The position numbers and the translations under genes were made by a program. 64,000 bases of DNA. Source: Streptomyces sp. Z26 (GTDB lineage Bacteria > Actinomycetota > Actinomycetes > Streptomycetales > Streptomycetaceae). The notes beneath the pieces were generated by a model that did not search any database, was not told the DNA's origin, and saw only the letters and a program-made list of their open reading frames with translations. The stretch is from the NCBI RefSeq assembly GCF_003665095.1, contig NZ_RCHV01000002.1, forward strand, positions 5,336,501-5,400,500, in the 5' to 3' direction. Below are positions 1 to 8,456 of this stretch, piece by piece. Each line of letters begins with the position of its first letter. Positions within the stretch are counted from its first letter, which is position 1.

Positions 1-452
1 GCCCGTTGACCACCGAGGTGCCCGTCCCGGCCGAGGGCGACTTCGTCCCGCGTCCGGTCACGAGCGGCGTGCTCTCCGCCGACGGGGCCGCCGCCCTCGC
101 GCGCGACGGCCTGCTCCTCGACGCGCGCGCCGCCGAGCGCTACCGGGGGGAGACCGAGCCCGTCGACCCCGTCGCCGGACACGTCCCCGGCGCGGTCAGC
201 GCCCCGACGACCGAGAACACCGGCCCGGACGGGACCTATCTGCCCGCGTCCGAACTGACCGCGCGCTTCCGCGAGTTGGGTGCCACCGACGGCACGGCGG
301 TCGGCGTCTACTGCGGTTCCGGGGTGTCCGCCGCGCACCAGGTGCTCGCCCTGGAGCTGGCCGGTGTCGAGGCGGCGCTGTACGTCGGCTCCTGGAGCGA
401 GTGGGCGGCCGATCCCGACCGCGAGGTCGCCACGGGCCCGCTGCCCGGCTGA
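1..452 (+). CDS. Sulfurtransferase, C-terminal rhodanese domain (5' partial)
   Basis: Thiosulfate/3-mercaptopyruvate sulfurtransferase family, which moves sulfur from a thiol donor to cyanide or another acceptor through a cysteine persulfide. The frame is open to the left edge, so only the second, catalytic rhodanese repeat is here (about 148 residues); the inactive first repeat should lie upstream. The active-site loop CGSGVSA is clear near residue 103, counting from the TTG at position 6, and matches the CGSGVTA type of the mercaptopyruvate group. The ending after GSWSEWAADPDREVATG is normal for the family. The family is sure; the preferred substrate is not. Confidence 0.85.
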   Translation, partial: PLTTEVPVPAEGDFVPRPVTSGVLSADGAAALARDGLLLDARAAERYRGETEPVDPVAGHVPGAVSAPTTENTGPDGTYLPASELTARFRELGATDGTAVGVYCGSGVSAAHQVLALELAGVEAALYVGSWSEWAADPDREVATGPLPG

Positions 453-601
453 CGCCCCGGCCCCCCGCCCGCCGCGCGCGGCCCGTACGGCACGACGCGG
501 CGAGGCCCGTACGACCCGTACGGCACGGGTCGGGCGGCGGGGCCCGTACGGCGTGGTCCCGCGGCGGGGTGGAGCTGTGCGCCCCGCCCCGCCGCCGCGG
601 A

Positions 602-1696
602 TCAGTCCTTCTTCCGGCGCGTGCCGAAGACGATCTCGTCCCAACTCGGCACCGCCGCACGGCGGCCCGGACGCACGCCGTCCGCCTCCGCCTGCCGGTC
701 GGTGTTGCCCGTCAGCCGGTCGCGGTGCGCGCCGACCGAACGGGGCATCAGCACGTCCGCGTACGCCGACCCGGCGCTGGCCGCCGGAGCCGGGGGCTCC
801 ACCGCCTCGTCCTCCTCGGCGTCCTCCACCGGCGGCTGCTCGGCGGCCGGGGCCTCCGGGGGAGGCGGCAGCGCGGGCGGCGCGGGTGCCTCCGGTACGA
901 CCATGTCGCCGCGGAAGCTGGGCACCGCCTCCAGCAGGCTGGTGAGCGAGTCGGACCCGCCGACGGCCTCGCCGTCGCCCGCGTCCGCGGCGGGCGCCGG
1001 GTCGAACTCGGCGGTCCGCTCGGTGCGTTCGGCCCGCTCCGCCCGCTCGCGCTCGTGCCGCTCGCCGCGGTCCCGGGGGAGCCGGGCGATGCGGGGCACG
1101 AATGGGAAGCTCGGCTCCGGGGTGTCGTCGGTCTCCCCGATGAGGCCGCGCGCCTCGTCGCCGACCGCCTGCACGAGGCGGCGCGGCGGGTCGTACGTCC
1201 AGGTCGCGGTGCGCGGCTCGCCCGCCAGCGAGTAGGTGAGCAGGACCTCCCAGGTGCCGTCGTCACGGCGCCACGAGTCCCACTGCGCGGTGTCCTTGTC
1301 GGCCCCGCGCAGCAGCAGCCGTTCGGAGACGGCCTCGCCCAGCTGCGGGCCGGTGTTCTCGCCGGGGCGGCGTACGGGCGTCTTGCGGGCCCGCTCGGCC
1401 ATGAACGCCCGTTCCGCCAGGACCGGTCCCTCGAAACGGCGCACCCGCTCCACGGGGATGCCCGCGAGCTGCGCGACCTCCTCGGCCGACGCGCCCGCCC
1501 GGATACGGGCCTGGATGTCGCGGGGGCGGAGGTGGCTCTCCACCTCGATCTCGATCTGGCCGAGCCGGGCACGGTCGTTCCGTACGGCGGCGCGCAGGCG
1601 CTCATCGATCGGAAGGGTGTATTCCGTGCTGTCGGCAGCCTTGAGCACCAGCCGTGTGCCGTCGTTGCTGACGGCCACGACACGCAGTTCGGGCAT
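602..1696 (-). CDS. sepH: Septation protein SepH (DUF3071)
   Basis: Actinobacterial cell-division protein; SepH in Streptomyces is known to bind FtsZ and stimulate Z-ring assembly. The 364-residue product has the conserved N-terminal DUF3071 domain (residues about 1-165), including a helix-turn-helix-like stretch around ARIRAGASAEEVAQLAGIPV, then a long acidic, proline-rich, probably disordered region and a conserved basic tail ending WDEIVFGTRRKKD. The ATG at 1696 is chosen because a GGGAGG ribosome site lies 5-6 bases upstream; an in-frame upstream start at 1729 has no such support. It is a single gene, with a 656-bp gap upstream. Confidence 0.93.
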   Translation of the reverse strand: MPELRVVAVSNDGTRLVLKAADSTEYTLPIDERLRAAVRNDRARLGQIEIEVESHLRPRDIQARIRAGASAEEVAQLAGIPVERVRRFEGPVLAERAFMAERARKTPVRRPGENTGPQLGEAVSERLLLRGADKDTAQWDSWRRDDGTWEVLLTYSLAGEPRTATWTYDPPRRLVQAVGDEARGLIGETDDTPEPSFPFVPRIARLPRDRGERHERERAERAERTERTAEFDPAPAADAGDGEAVGGSDSLTSLLEAVPSFRGDMVVPEAPAPPALPPPPEAPAAEQPPVEDAEEDEAVEPPAPAASAGSAYADVLMPRSVGAHRDRLTGNTDRQAEADGVRPGRRAAVPSWDEIVFGTRRKKD

Positions 1697-2352
1697 GGGA
1701 ACCTCCCGGGTGGTGCCTGCCGACGTCACGTGCGTCGCTGCTCCCGCTAGACGAGTGTGGCCTGCCCGGGGGCAGCCCTGCTACAACTTTGCCGACATGC
1801 CCGGCGCGTCAATTCCGGGCCCTGATCCGCCGTGCTGACACGGTCACCTGCCACCACTCACGGTGACGGCGGTCACCCTGAGCTGTGCTGTCGGGTTGGA
1901 GTCGAGGCCAGGGCTCGTCACACTACTCCATTCGTGCCATCGGGGGTGGATCGACGCGCCACCGAACTTGCGCGCGCGCCCGCCCGTTGGGCCTCCCGTC
2001 GGACCAACGCCCGCCGTCCGGGCGCGCGTTGTCCCGGGGAAGCCCTACAAACGGAACTTTCCCTCCGGGGCAAGCCTCTCGTATCGCGGCATGTCGGGGG
2101 AAACGCGCGGCAGCCGCCCGAGAGGGGCGAGACGGGACGAACCGGGCTTCCCGGAGTGGCGGCGAAGATGGGCGGATCGCCGTAAACATGCCGTGTGCGG
2201 CGGGCCCGCGCCGACCGGGACCCGGCGGCCGCGACGGGATCGCCACGGGCGGGTGACCCGTGTCAACCACCGCGTCGGGCCCGCCCGTTCGCGTGCCGTT
2301 CCGGCCCGCCCCGCGCCCGTACGGGCATCCGCCGCCCGGCCGCCGGTTCCGC
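1697..2352. other. 656-bp gap without a supported gene
   Basis: Upstream of sepH and downstream of the lactone oxidase gene. Several short arginine/proline-rich frames are open, but none has a convincing ribosome site, codon bias or recognisable protein. No tRNA, riboswitch or strong terminator was recognised. The sepH promoter probably lies within its first 100-150 bp, where base composition is somewhat less G+C-rich (around 1780-1800). Confidence 0.5.
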
Positions 2353-3690
2353 TCAGTCGCCCAACACCCGCCGCAGGTAGTCGTTGCCGAACACCCGCCC
2401 CGGGTCCAGCCGGTCGCGCAGCGCCGTGAACTCCGCGAACCGCGGGTAGACGCCCGCCAGGTACGCCGCGTCCCGCGAGTGCAGCTTGCCCCAGTGCGGG
2501 CGCCCGCCGTGCGCCGTCATGATCCGTTCCGCCGCCGTGAAGTACGCCTCGTGCGGCGTCCCCCGGTACGTGTGCACCGCGATGTACGCCGTCTCCCGCC
2601 CGCCCGCCGTGGACAGCGGGATGTCGTCGGCCGGGGCGACCCGCACCTCGACGGGGAAGCTGACGCGGTGCGGGGACCGTTCCACCATCGCCTTCAGCTC
2701 GCGCAGCGCCGCCACCGCCGCCTCGCGCGGCACCGCGTACTCCATCTCCACGAAGCGCACCCGCCGCGGGCTGGTGAACACGCGGTACGGGACGTCGGTG
2801 TACGTACGGGCCGACAGCGCCCGGCTGGACAGCCGCGCGATGCCCGGCACGGCGCCCGGTACGGCCTTGCCCAGCGCGCAGGCCGCCTGGAACACGCCGT
2901 TGGACAGCAGTTCGTCGTCCACCCAGCCGCGTACGCGCGGCAGCGGCCGGGCGGGGCCGGGGCTGCGGTTGTTCCGCTTGGTGTTGCAGCCGTCGGTGTG
3001 CGGGAACCAGTAGAACTCGAAGTGCTCGTTCTCGGTGGCCAGCCGGTCGAACTCCGCGGTCACCCGGTCGAAGCCCATCGGCTCCTCCCGCGCGGTGAGC
3101 AGGAAGACCGGTTCGACGGCGAACGTGATCTCGCTGATCACGCCGAGCGCCCCGAGGCCGATCCGGGCCCCCGCGAAGACGTCCCCGTGCTCGCTCGCCG
3201 AGCAGCGCAGCACCGAGCCGTCGGCGAGGACCAGTTCGAGCCCGCGGATCTGCGCCGCGATCGACGCCGACTCGCGCCCGGTGCCGTGCGTGCCGGTGCT
3301 GACGGCGCCGGACACCGTCTGCTCCATGATGTCGCCCATGTTCGTGAGGGACAGGCCCTCGCCCGCGAGCACCTCGTTGAGCTGCCGCAACGGGGTGCCC
3401 GCCGCGACCGTCACCGTGCCGCGCTCGCGGTCGATCTCCCGTACGCCGCTGAGCCGTTCGGGCCGCAGCAGCACCCCGGTGGTGGCCGCCACGGACGTGA
3501 ACGAGTGCCCCGAGCCGACCGCCTTCACCGTCAACCCGTCCTCGGCGGCCCGGCGTACGGCCTCCGCCAGCGCGGCCGTCGACGACGGCGCGACGGTACG
3601 CAGCGGCCGGGTGCCGACGTTGCCCGCCCAGTTACGCCACGTCGGACCGTTCCGTGCCGTCCGCGCCGTCCTTGCCGTCGGCCCGTTCAT
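2353..3690 (-). CDS. D-arabinono-1,4-lactone oxidase family FAD enzyme
   Basis: Vanillyl-alcohol-oxidase-type flavoprotein that oxidises a sugar lactone or alditol using FAD and oxygen; cytosolic, 445 residues. An N-terminal PCMH-type FAD domain carries VGSGHSF, whose histidine (H62) is the expected site of covalent flavin attachment. The C-terminal ALO domain has the diagnostic HWGKLH motif followed by the YPRFAEF and FGNDYLRRVLG ending. The length is normal. The gene overlaps the upstream MFS gene by 59 bp, so the two are probably co-transcribed. Alditol oxidase or gulonolactone oxidase activity cannot be separated from the sequence. Confidence 0.88.
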   Translation of the reverse strand: MNGPTARTARTARNGPTWRNWAGNVGTRPLRTVAPSSTAALAEAVRRAAEDGLTVKAVGSGHSFTSVAATTGVLLRPERLSGVREIDRERGTVTVAAGTPLRQLNEVLAGEGLSLTNMGDIMEQTVSGAVSTGTHGTGRESASIAAQIRGLELVLADGSVLRCSASEHGDVFAGARIGLGALGVISEITFAVEPVFLLTAREEPMGFDRVTAEFDRLATENEHFEFYWFPHTDGCNTKRNNRSPGPARPLPRVRGWVDDELLSNGVFQAACALGKAVPGAVPGIARLSSRALSARTYTDVPYRVFTSPRRVRFVEMEYAVPREAAVAALRELKAMVERSPHRVSFPVEVRVAPADDIPLSTAGGRETAYIAVHTYRGTPHEAYFTAAERIMTAHGGRPHWGKLHSRDAAYLAGVYPRFAEFTALRDRLDPGRVFGNDYLRRVLGD

Positions 3691-4915
3691 GTACGACCAC
3701 CCCTCCCAGGGTCCGCCCGGCCCGCGGCCGCAGCCGCCGGTGGCCGAGCAACGCCACCACCGCGGCGAGCGCCCCGGCCGCCGCGGGGACCCCGTACGCG
3801 TCCTCCGCCCCGTACGCGTCGACCGCGCGGCCCGCCGCCGACGAGCCGAACGCCACCCCGACGGCCAGCCCCGTGCTGATCCACGTCATGCCCTCGGTCA
3901 ACCCGGCCCGCGGCACCAGCTGCTCGACCAGGCCCACGGTGGTCACCATCGTCGGGGCGATCGTGAGGCCCGCGACGAACAGCGCCACCGCCAGCGACCG
4001 CAGGTCCCCTACCAGTTGGAGGGGGATCATACTCACGGCCATCGCGGCCACGCCCAGCAGCCAGCGCCGGGGCGCGGGCGACGCGAAGTGCAGCAGCCCG
4101 TACACCGTGCCCGCGACGACGGACCCCAGCGCGTACCCCGCCAGCAGCACGCTCGCCAGCGCCTTGCGCCCGTGGTCCTCGGCGAACGCCACGGTCACCA
4201 CGTCCACCGAGCCGAAGATCGCCCCCGTGAACACGAACGCCGCCACCAGCACCGGCAGCCCCGGCGTCCGCAGCGCGGAGGCCGCCTCCCGCCGCGTACG
4301 GCCGTGCGGCTCCGGCTCGGTGTCCCGCTGCGCGCACAGCCACAGCACGCCCACCGCCAGGCACGCCGCCGCCAGCAGCGGCCCCGCCTCCGGGAACCAG
4401 CCCGTGCACAGGCCGATCGACAGCAGCGGGCCGACCACGAAGCACGACTCGTCCACCACCGACTCGAACGCGAGCGCCGAGTGCAGCAGCCGCCGGTCCG
4501 GGCAGACCGCCGCCCACCGCGTACGGACCATCGAGCCGACGCTCGGCGTGCAGCCCGACGCCGCCGCGCACGCGAACAGCGCCCACTCCGGCGCGTCCGC
4601 CCGCACGCACAGCACCAGCCCCGCCACCGACAGCACGGACACCAGCACCACCGGCCGCAGCACGCGCCGCTGCCCGTACCGGTCGACGAGCCGGGAGATC
4701 TGCGGGCTGAACACGGCCACCGACAGGGCCAGCGTCGCCGTCAGCGCGCCCGCCAGCCCGTACCGGCCGGTGCGCTGCGACACCATCGTCACGACACCGA
4801 TGGCCAGCATCGACAGGGAGAGCCGCCCGACGAACCCGGCGGCGGAGAACGACCGGCTGCCGGGGACGGCGAAGATCGCGCGGTAGGGGCCGGGCAACCG
4901 GCAGGGACTGGGCAT
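3632..4915 (-). CDS. MFS transporter
   Basis: Major facilitator superfamily permease of 427 residues with about 12 predicted membrane spans; substrate unknown. The pattern is typical of drug/metabolite exporters: the loop DRYGQRR between helices 2 and 3, and several glycine/proline-rich helices. The start at 4915 (MPSPCRLPGPYRAIF) is chosen because MFS proteins of this group usually begin just before a PYR.hF segment; the arginine-rich 23 residues of a longer frame look non-coding. No close ribosome site is visible, so the start is uncertain. The 3' end overlaps the lactone oxidase start, suggesting an operon. Confidence 0.85.
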   Translation of the reverse strand: MPSPCRLPGPYRAIFAVPGSRSFSAAGFVGRLSLSMLAIGVVTMVSQRTGRYGLAGALTATLALSVAVFSPQISRLVDRYGQRRVLRPVVLVSVLSVAGLVLCVRADAPEWALFACAAASGCTPSVGSMVRTRWAAVCPDRRLLHSALAFESVVDESCFVVGPLLSIGLCTGWFPEAGPLLAAACLAVGVLWLCAQRDTEPEPHGRTRREAASALRTPGLPVLVAAFVFTGAIFGSVDVVTVAFAEDHGRKALASVLLAGYALGSVVAGTVYGLLHFASPAPRRWLLGVAAMAVSMIPLQLVGDLRSLAVALFVAGLTIAPTMVTTVGLVEQLVPRAGLTEGMTWISTGLAVGVAFGSSAAGRAVDAYGAEDAYGVPAAAGALAAVVALLGHRRLRPRAGRTLGGVVVHERADGKDGADGTERSDVA

Positions 4916-5057
4916 GGCTGTGCTCGTGGGCCTCCGTCGACTCGTCGCCCGCCGCCGGTCCCGTAGGACCGGCGGGCGGGGCACCTGACGCGGCCGGACA
5001 GCCTACGGGCGGGAGCCGCCCCCGCGCCTCCCCGTTCCGGATGGCAGGATCGGACCC

Positions 5058-6170
5058 ATGCCCGACGTGCCAGACGCAAGCCCGTACGACGCCCTGCTGC
5101 TGCTCTCCTTCGGCGGCCCGGAGGGACCCGACGACGTCGTCCCCTTCCTGGAGAACGTCACGCGCGGCCGGGGCATCCCCCGCGAACGGCTGGAGGAGGT
5201 CGGGCAGCACTACTTCCTCTTCGGCGGCGTCAGCCCCATCAACGCCCAGAACCGCGTCCTGCTCGACGCGCTGCGCCGCGACTTCGCCGCCCACGGCCTG
5301 GACCTCCCCGTGTACTGGGGGAACCGGAACTGGGCCCCGTACCTCACCGACACCCTCCGCGAGATCACGCGCGCCGGGCACCGCCGCGTCCTGACGCTCG
5401 CCACCAGCGCGTACGCCTCGTACTCCGGCTGCCGCCAGTACCGCGAGAACCTCGCGGAATCCCTCGCCGCGCTCACCGCCGAGGGCCTGGAGCCGCCCCG
5501 CGTCGACAAGCTCCGGCACTACTTCAACCACCCCGGCTTCCTCGACCCCGTCGCCGACGGCGTCGTCGCCTCCCTCGGTGAACTGCCCGCCGCCGTACGG
5601 GACGGCGCGCACCTCGTCTTCACCACCCACTCCATCCCCGACGCGGCCGCCGACTCCGCGGGCCCCGAGGGCGGCGCGTACGTCGCGCAGCACCTGGACG
5701 CGGCCCGGCTGGTCGCCGCCGCCGTACGGGACGCCACCGGCGTCGACCACCCCTGGCAGCTCGTCTACCAGTCCCGCAGCGGCCCCCCGCACATACCGTG
5801 GCTGGAGCCCGACGTCTGCGACCACCTGGCGGAGCTGCGCGCGGCCGACGCCCCGGCCGCCGTCATGGTGCCGATCGGCTTCGTGTCGGACCACATGGAG
5901 GTCCTGTACGACCTCGACACCGAGGCGCTGGCGAAGGCCGAGGAGCTGGGCCTGCCCGTCGTACGGTCCGCCACCGTCGGCGCCGACCCGCGGTTCGCCG
6001 CCGCCGTACGGGAGCTGACCCTGGAGCGCGCCGCCACCGAACGCGGCGGGTGCCCGGAGCGCCGCGCGCGCGGCGCGCTCGGGCCGAGCCACGACGTGTG
6101 CCCGAAGGGCTGCTGCCCGGCCCGCGTCGAGCGGCCCGCGGCGGCGGGCGCGGACAGCCCGTACCCCTGA
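5058..6170 (+). CDS. hemH: Ferrochelatase (coproporphyrin-type), HemH/CpfC
   Basis: Inserts Fe(II) into the porphyrin late in haem synthesis; in actinobacteria the substrate is expected to be coproporphyrin III. The 370-residue product starts DALLLLSFGGPEGPDD and has the two family active-site elements: the histidine of TTHSIP (H191) and the glutamate of DHMEVLYDLD (E281). The C-terminal tail carries four cysteines (C332, C348, C352, C353, within GGCP and DVCPKGCCP), fitting the [2Fe-2S] site known in actinobacterial ferrochelatases. It is followed by a phosphatase gene on the same strand after 79 bp. Confidence 0.95.
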   Translation: MPDVPDASPYDALLLLSFGGPEGPDDVVPFLENVTRGRGIPRERLEEVGQHYFLFGGVSPINAQNRVLLDALRRDFAAHGLDLPVYWGNRNWAPYLTDTLREITRAGHRRVLTLATSAYASYSGCRQYRENLAESLAALTAEGLEPPRVDKLRHYFNHPGFLDPVADGVVASLGELPAAVRDGAHLVFTTHSIPDAAADSAGPEGGAYVAQHLDAARLVAAAVRDATGVDHPWQLVYQSRSGPPHIPWLEPDVCDHLAELRAADAPAAVMVPIGFVSDHMEVLYDLDTEALAKAEELGLPVVRSATVGADPRFAAAVRELTLERAATERGGCPERRARGALGPSHDVCPKGCCPARVERPAAAGADSPYP

Positions 6171-6249
6171 GCGCCACCGCCGGGCCCGTACGCCCGTCGG
6201 CACCCGCCCGCCCGTGACCCTCCGTACGCCCGCACCACCGAGGAGCACC

Positions 6250-7122
6250 GTGAACGAAGCGCAAGCCCCGCCGCCCGGCCCCGCCGACCGGCTCGACCAG
6301 CTCAAGGCCGACCTGCTCGAACTCGCCCTCGCCGCCGCCCACCGCGCCGGGGCCCTGCTGCACGAGGGCCGCCCCGACGACCTGGGGGTCGCCGCGACCA
6401 AGTCCAGCCCCGTCGACGTCGTCACGGAGATGGACGTCGCGGCCGACCGGCTGATCACCGGCTTCCTCGCGGAGCACCGCCCCGACGACACCTTCCTCGC
6501 GGAGGAGAGCGGCCTCTCCGGCGCGACCGGCGACGGCACCGACCCGGACGCGGCCGGGGGCAGCGGCGTGCGCTGGGTCATCGACCCGCTCGACGGCACC
6601 GTCAACTACCTCTACGGGCTGCCCAGCTGGGGCGTGTCCATCGCCGCCGAGTACGGGGGCGAGACGGTCGTCGGCGTCGTCGAGGTGCCGAGCCGGGGCG
6701 AGACGTTCCGCGCGGTGCTCGGCCACGGCGCGTTCCTCAACGCCAAGCCGATCAGCTGCCGCCCGTCGCCGCCGCTGGACGAGGCGCTCGTCGGCACCGG
6801 CTTCAACTACGTGCGGAGCCGCCGTACGGCCCAGGCGGAGGTCGCCCGGCAGCTCGTCCCGCGGCTGCGCGACATCCGCCGCTCCGGCTCCGCGGCGCTC
6901 GACCTGTGCGACGTCGCCGCCGGGCGGCTGGACGGCTTCTACGAGCGCGGCCTGAACCCGTGGGACTACGCCGCGGGCGAACTCGTCGCGCGCGAGGCGG
7001 GCGCCCTCTCCGGCGGCCGCCCCGGCGGGCCGCCGGACGGCGACCTGACGGTGGTCGCGTCGCCCGGCGTCTTCACCGCGCTCCAGCCGCTGCTCGACGA
7101 ACTCGGCGCCTGGCACGACTGA
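6250..7122 (+). CDS. Inositol monophosphatase family protein
   Basis: Mg2+-dependent, Li+-sensitive-type phosphatase, likely acting on inositol-1-phosphate or a related sugar phosphate; cytosolic. In 290 residues it shows the metal-site motifs in order: TEMD (60-62), AEES (E85/E86), IDPLDGTVNY (111-120) and the distal WDYAAGE. The GTG at 6250 is preferred over an in-frame ATG at 6214 because GAGGAG sits 5 bases before it. A strong hairpin terminator follows at 7167. The substrate is not determined by sequence; histidinol-phosphatase-like paralogs share these motifs. Confidence 0.92.
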   Translation: MNEAQAPPPGPADRLDQLKADLLELALAAAHRAGALLHEGRPDDLGVAATKSSPVDVVTEMDVAADRLITGFLAEHRPDDTFLAEESGLSGATGDGTDPDAAGGSGVRWVIDPLDGTVNYLYGLPSWGVSIAAEYGGETVVGVVEVPSRGETFRAVLGHGAFLNAKPISCRPSPPLDEALVGTGFNYVRSRRTAQAEVARQLVPRLRDIRRSGSAALDLCDVAAGRLDGFYERGLNPWDYAAGELVAREAGALSGGRPGGPPDGDLTVVASPGVFTALQPLLDELGAWHD

Positions 7123-7166
7123 ACCGCCGGGCACGGGCAGGCGTACACCGCCCCCGGACACGCCTC

Positions 7167-7195
7167 GGCCCCGGCGCACCAGGTGCGCCGGGGCC
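7167..7195. terminator. Bidirectional hairpin terminator
   Basis: Perfect 13-bp inverted repeat (GGCCCCGGCGCAC and its complement) with a 3-base loop, between the convergent phosphatase gene and the small minus-strand gene. There is no T-run, which is usual in Streptomyces. Confidence 0.8.
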
Positions 7196-7250
7196 GTGTG
7201 CGGTCCGCCGGGCGGGTCCGGGCCGGGGCCCGCGCCCGCCGTGCGGGCGG

Positions 7251-7430
7251 TCAGCAGGGCGACTTCGCGGGCCCTACGTCGACGCCGTGCTCCGCCGCCA
7301 GCCGGAGCAGGTCCTCCAGCTCGGCCTGCTCGACGTCCACGAGGAAGTCGTCGCCCGACCGGCGGGCCTGGATCAGGTCGGACTCGGTGGTCTCTATACG
7401 GTGCAGGATGCCTGCGGTGAACGCGTCCAT
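7251..7430 (-). CDS. Small conserved hypothetical protein (59 aa)
   Basis: Short gene read from the minus strand: it begins MDAFTAGILHRIETTESDL and ends HGVDVGPAKSPC. It is acidic, mostly helical, with no membrane segment or metal motif except a lone C-terminal cysteine. Support comes from a GAGGGGG ribosome site about 8 bases before the ATG, strong G/C third-position bias and a terminator just beyond its stop. It is divergent from cutR. I do not recognise a function; the leucine/acid-rich middle could form a short helical hairpin. Confidence 0.75.
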   Translation of the reverse strand: MDAFTAGILHRIETTESDLIQARRSGDDFLVDVEQAELEDLLRLAAEHGVDVGPAKSPC

Positions 7431-7798
7431 GGGTGCGCCCCCTCGTCATGTGTCGGTGGCACGGGGGTGTGCCGAGGGTACGAAAGGTGATCACGTGCGT
7501 GGTTCCCGAGCAGGTCGGCAGCCGATCGGCTTGCCGCCGGGCAGGGCGTGATCCGGGGTGTGAAACCGTCCTCCCCACCGGAAACCTCAGAGAAACCTCA
7601 ACACTCCTGAAAAATCCGTGAGTCCCCGGTACAGCTGTCCGTACGGGTCCCGTACGGATCGCGTACGGGTCTCCGCGCGGGGCCCGGAGTGGCCGCGCGG
7701 AGCCCGTGAACAGGCCCTCTTACAGCCGGTTTACGCGTGTTGCGGGCAGGATGGGGGCGGACTCCCCGCCTCCCCCCACCGAAGGAAGGACAGACGCC
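7431..7798. promoter_or_regulatory. Divergent control region of cutR and the small gene
   Basis: A 368-bp gap holding the promoters of both divergent genes. The clearest element is a tandem direct repeat GAAACCTCA at 7581-7589 and 7592-7600, with start-to-start spacing of 11 bp (one helical turn), the arrangement used by OmpR/PhoB-family regulators. A related GAAACCGTC lies at 7562. No confident -10/-35 pair could be assigned. Confidence 0.5.
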
Positions 7799-8452
7799 GT
7801 GCGCGTACTCGTCGTCGAGGACGAGCAGTTGCTCGCCGATGCCGTGGCGACCGGCCTCCGCCGCGAGGCCATGGCGGTCGATGTCGTCTACGACGGAGCC
7901 GCGGCGCTGGAGCGCATAGACGTCAACGACTACGACGTCGTCGTCCTCGACCGTGACCTTCCGCTCGTGCACGGTGACGACGTGTGCCGCAAGATCGTCG
8001 AACTCGGCCTGCCCACACGGGTGCTGATGCTCACCGCCTCCGGCGACGTCAGCGACCGCGTGGCGGGCCTGGAGATCGGCGCGGACGACTACCTGCCCAA
8101 GCCCTTCGCGTTCAGCGAGCTGACCGCGCGCGTACGCGCCCTGGGCCGCCGTACGACCACCGCCCTGCCGCCCGTGCTGGAGCGCGCCGGGATCAAGCTC
8201 GACCCGAACCGCCGCGAGGTGTTCCGGGACGGCCGCCAGATCCAGCTCGCGCCCAAGGAGTTCGCGGTGCTGGAGGTGCTGCTGCGGAACGACGGGACGG
8301 TCGTCTCCGCCGAGCAGCTGCTGGAGAAGGCGTGGGACGAGAACACCGACCCGTTCACCAACGTCGTACGGGTCACCGTGATGACGCTCCGCCGGAAGCT
8401 GGGCGAGCCGCCCGTCATCGTGACCGTGCCCGGCGCCGGCTACCGGATCTGA
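7799..8452 (+). CDS. cutR: Response regulator CutR (OmpR family)
   Basis: DNA-binding response regulator of the CutRS system, known in Streptomyces to affect secondary metabolism and, more recently, linked to extracellular protein quality. The 217-residue protein has a receiver domain (VVEDE acidic pair, phospho-acceptor D51 in VVLDRDLP, lysine in YLPKPF) and a C-terminal winged helix ending RRKLGEPPVIVTVPGAGYRI, which I recognise as CutR-like. The GTG at 7799 follows GGAAGGA at good spacing and gives the usual MRVLVVEDE start. The kinase gene begins 4 bases after its stop, so the pair is co-translated. Confidence 0.92.
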   Translation: MRVLVVEDEQLLADAVATGLRREAMAVDVVYDGAAALERIDVNDYDVVVLDRDLPLVHGDDVCRKIVELGLPTRVLMLTASGDVSDRVAGLEIGADDYLPKPFAFSELTARVRALGRRTTTALPPVLERAGIKLDPNRREVFRDGRQIQLAPKEFAVLEVLLRNDGTVVSAEQLLEKAWDENTDPFTNVVRVTVMTLRRKLGEPPVIVTVPGAGYRI

Positions 8453-8456
8453 GCCC

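Noticed and set aside
1697..2352. Small basic protein genes in the gap behind sepH
   Set aside because: Several overlapping frames are open in different phases, none with a ribosome site or coherent codon bias.
3687..6605. 972-codon minus-strand frame across the MFS and ferrochelatase genes
   Set aside because: Shadow frame crossing several real genes, with no recognisable protein.
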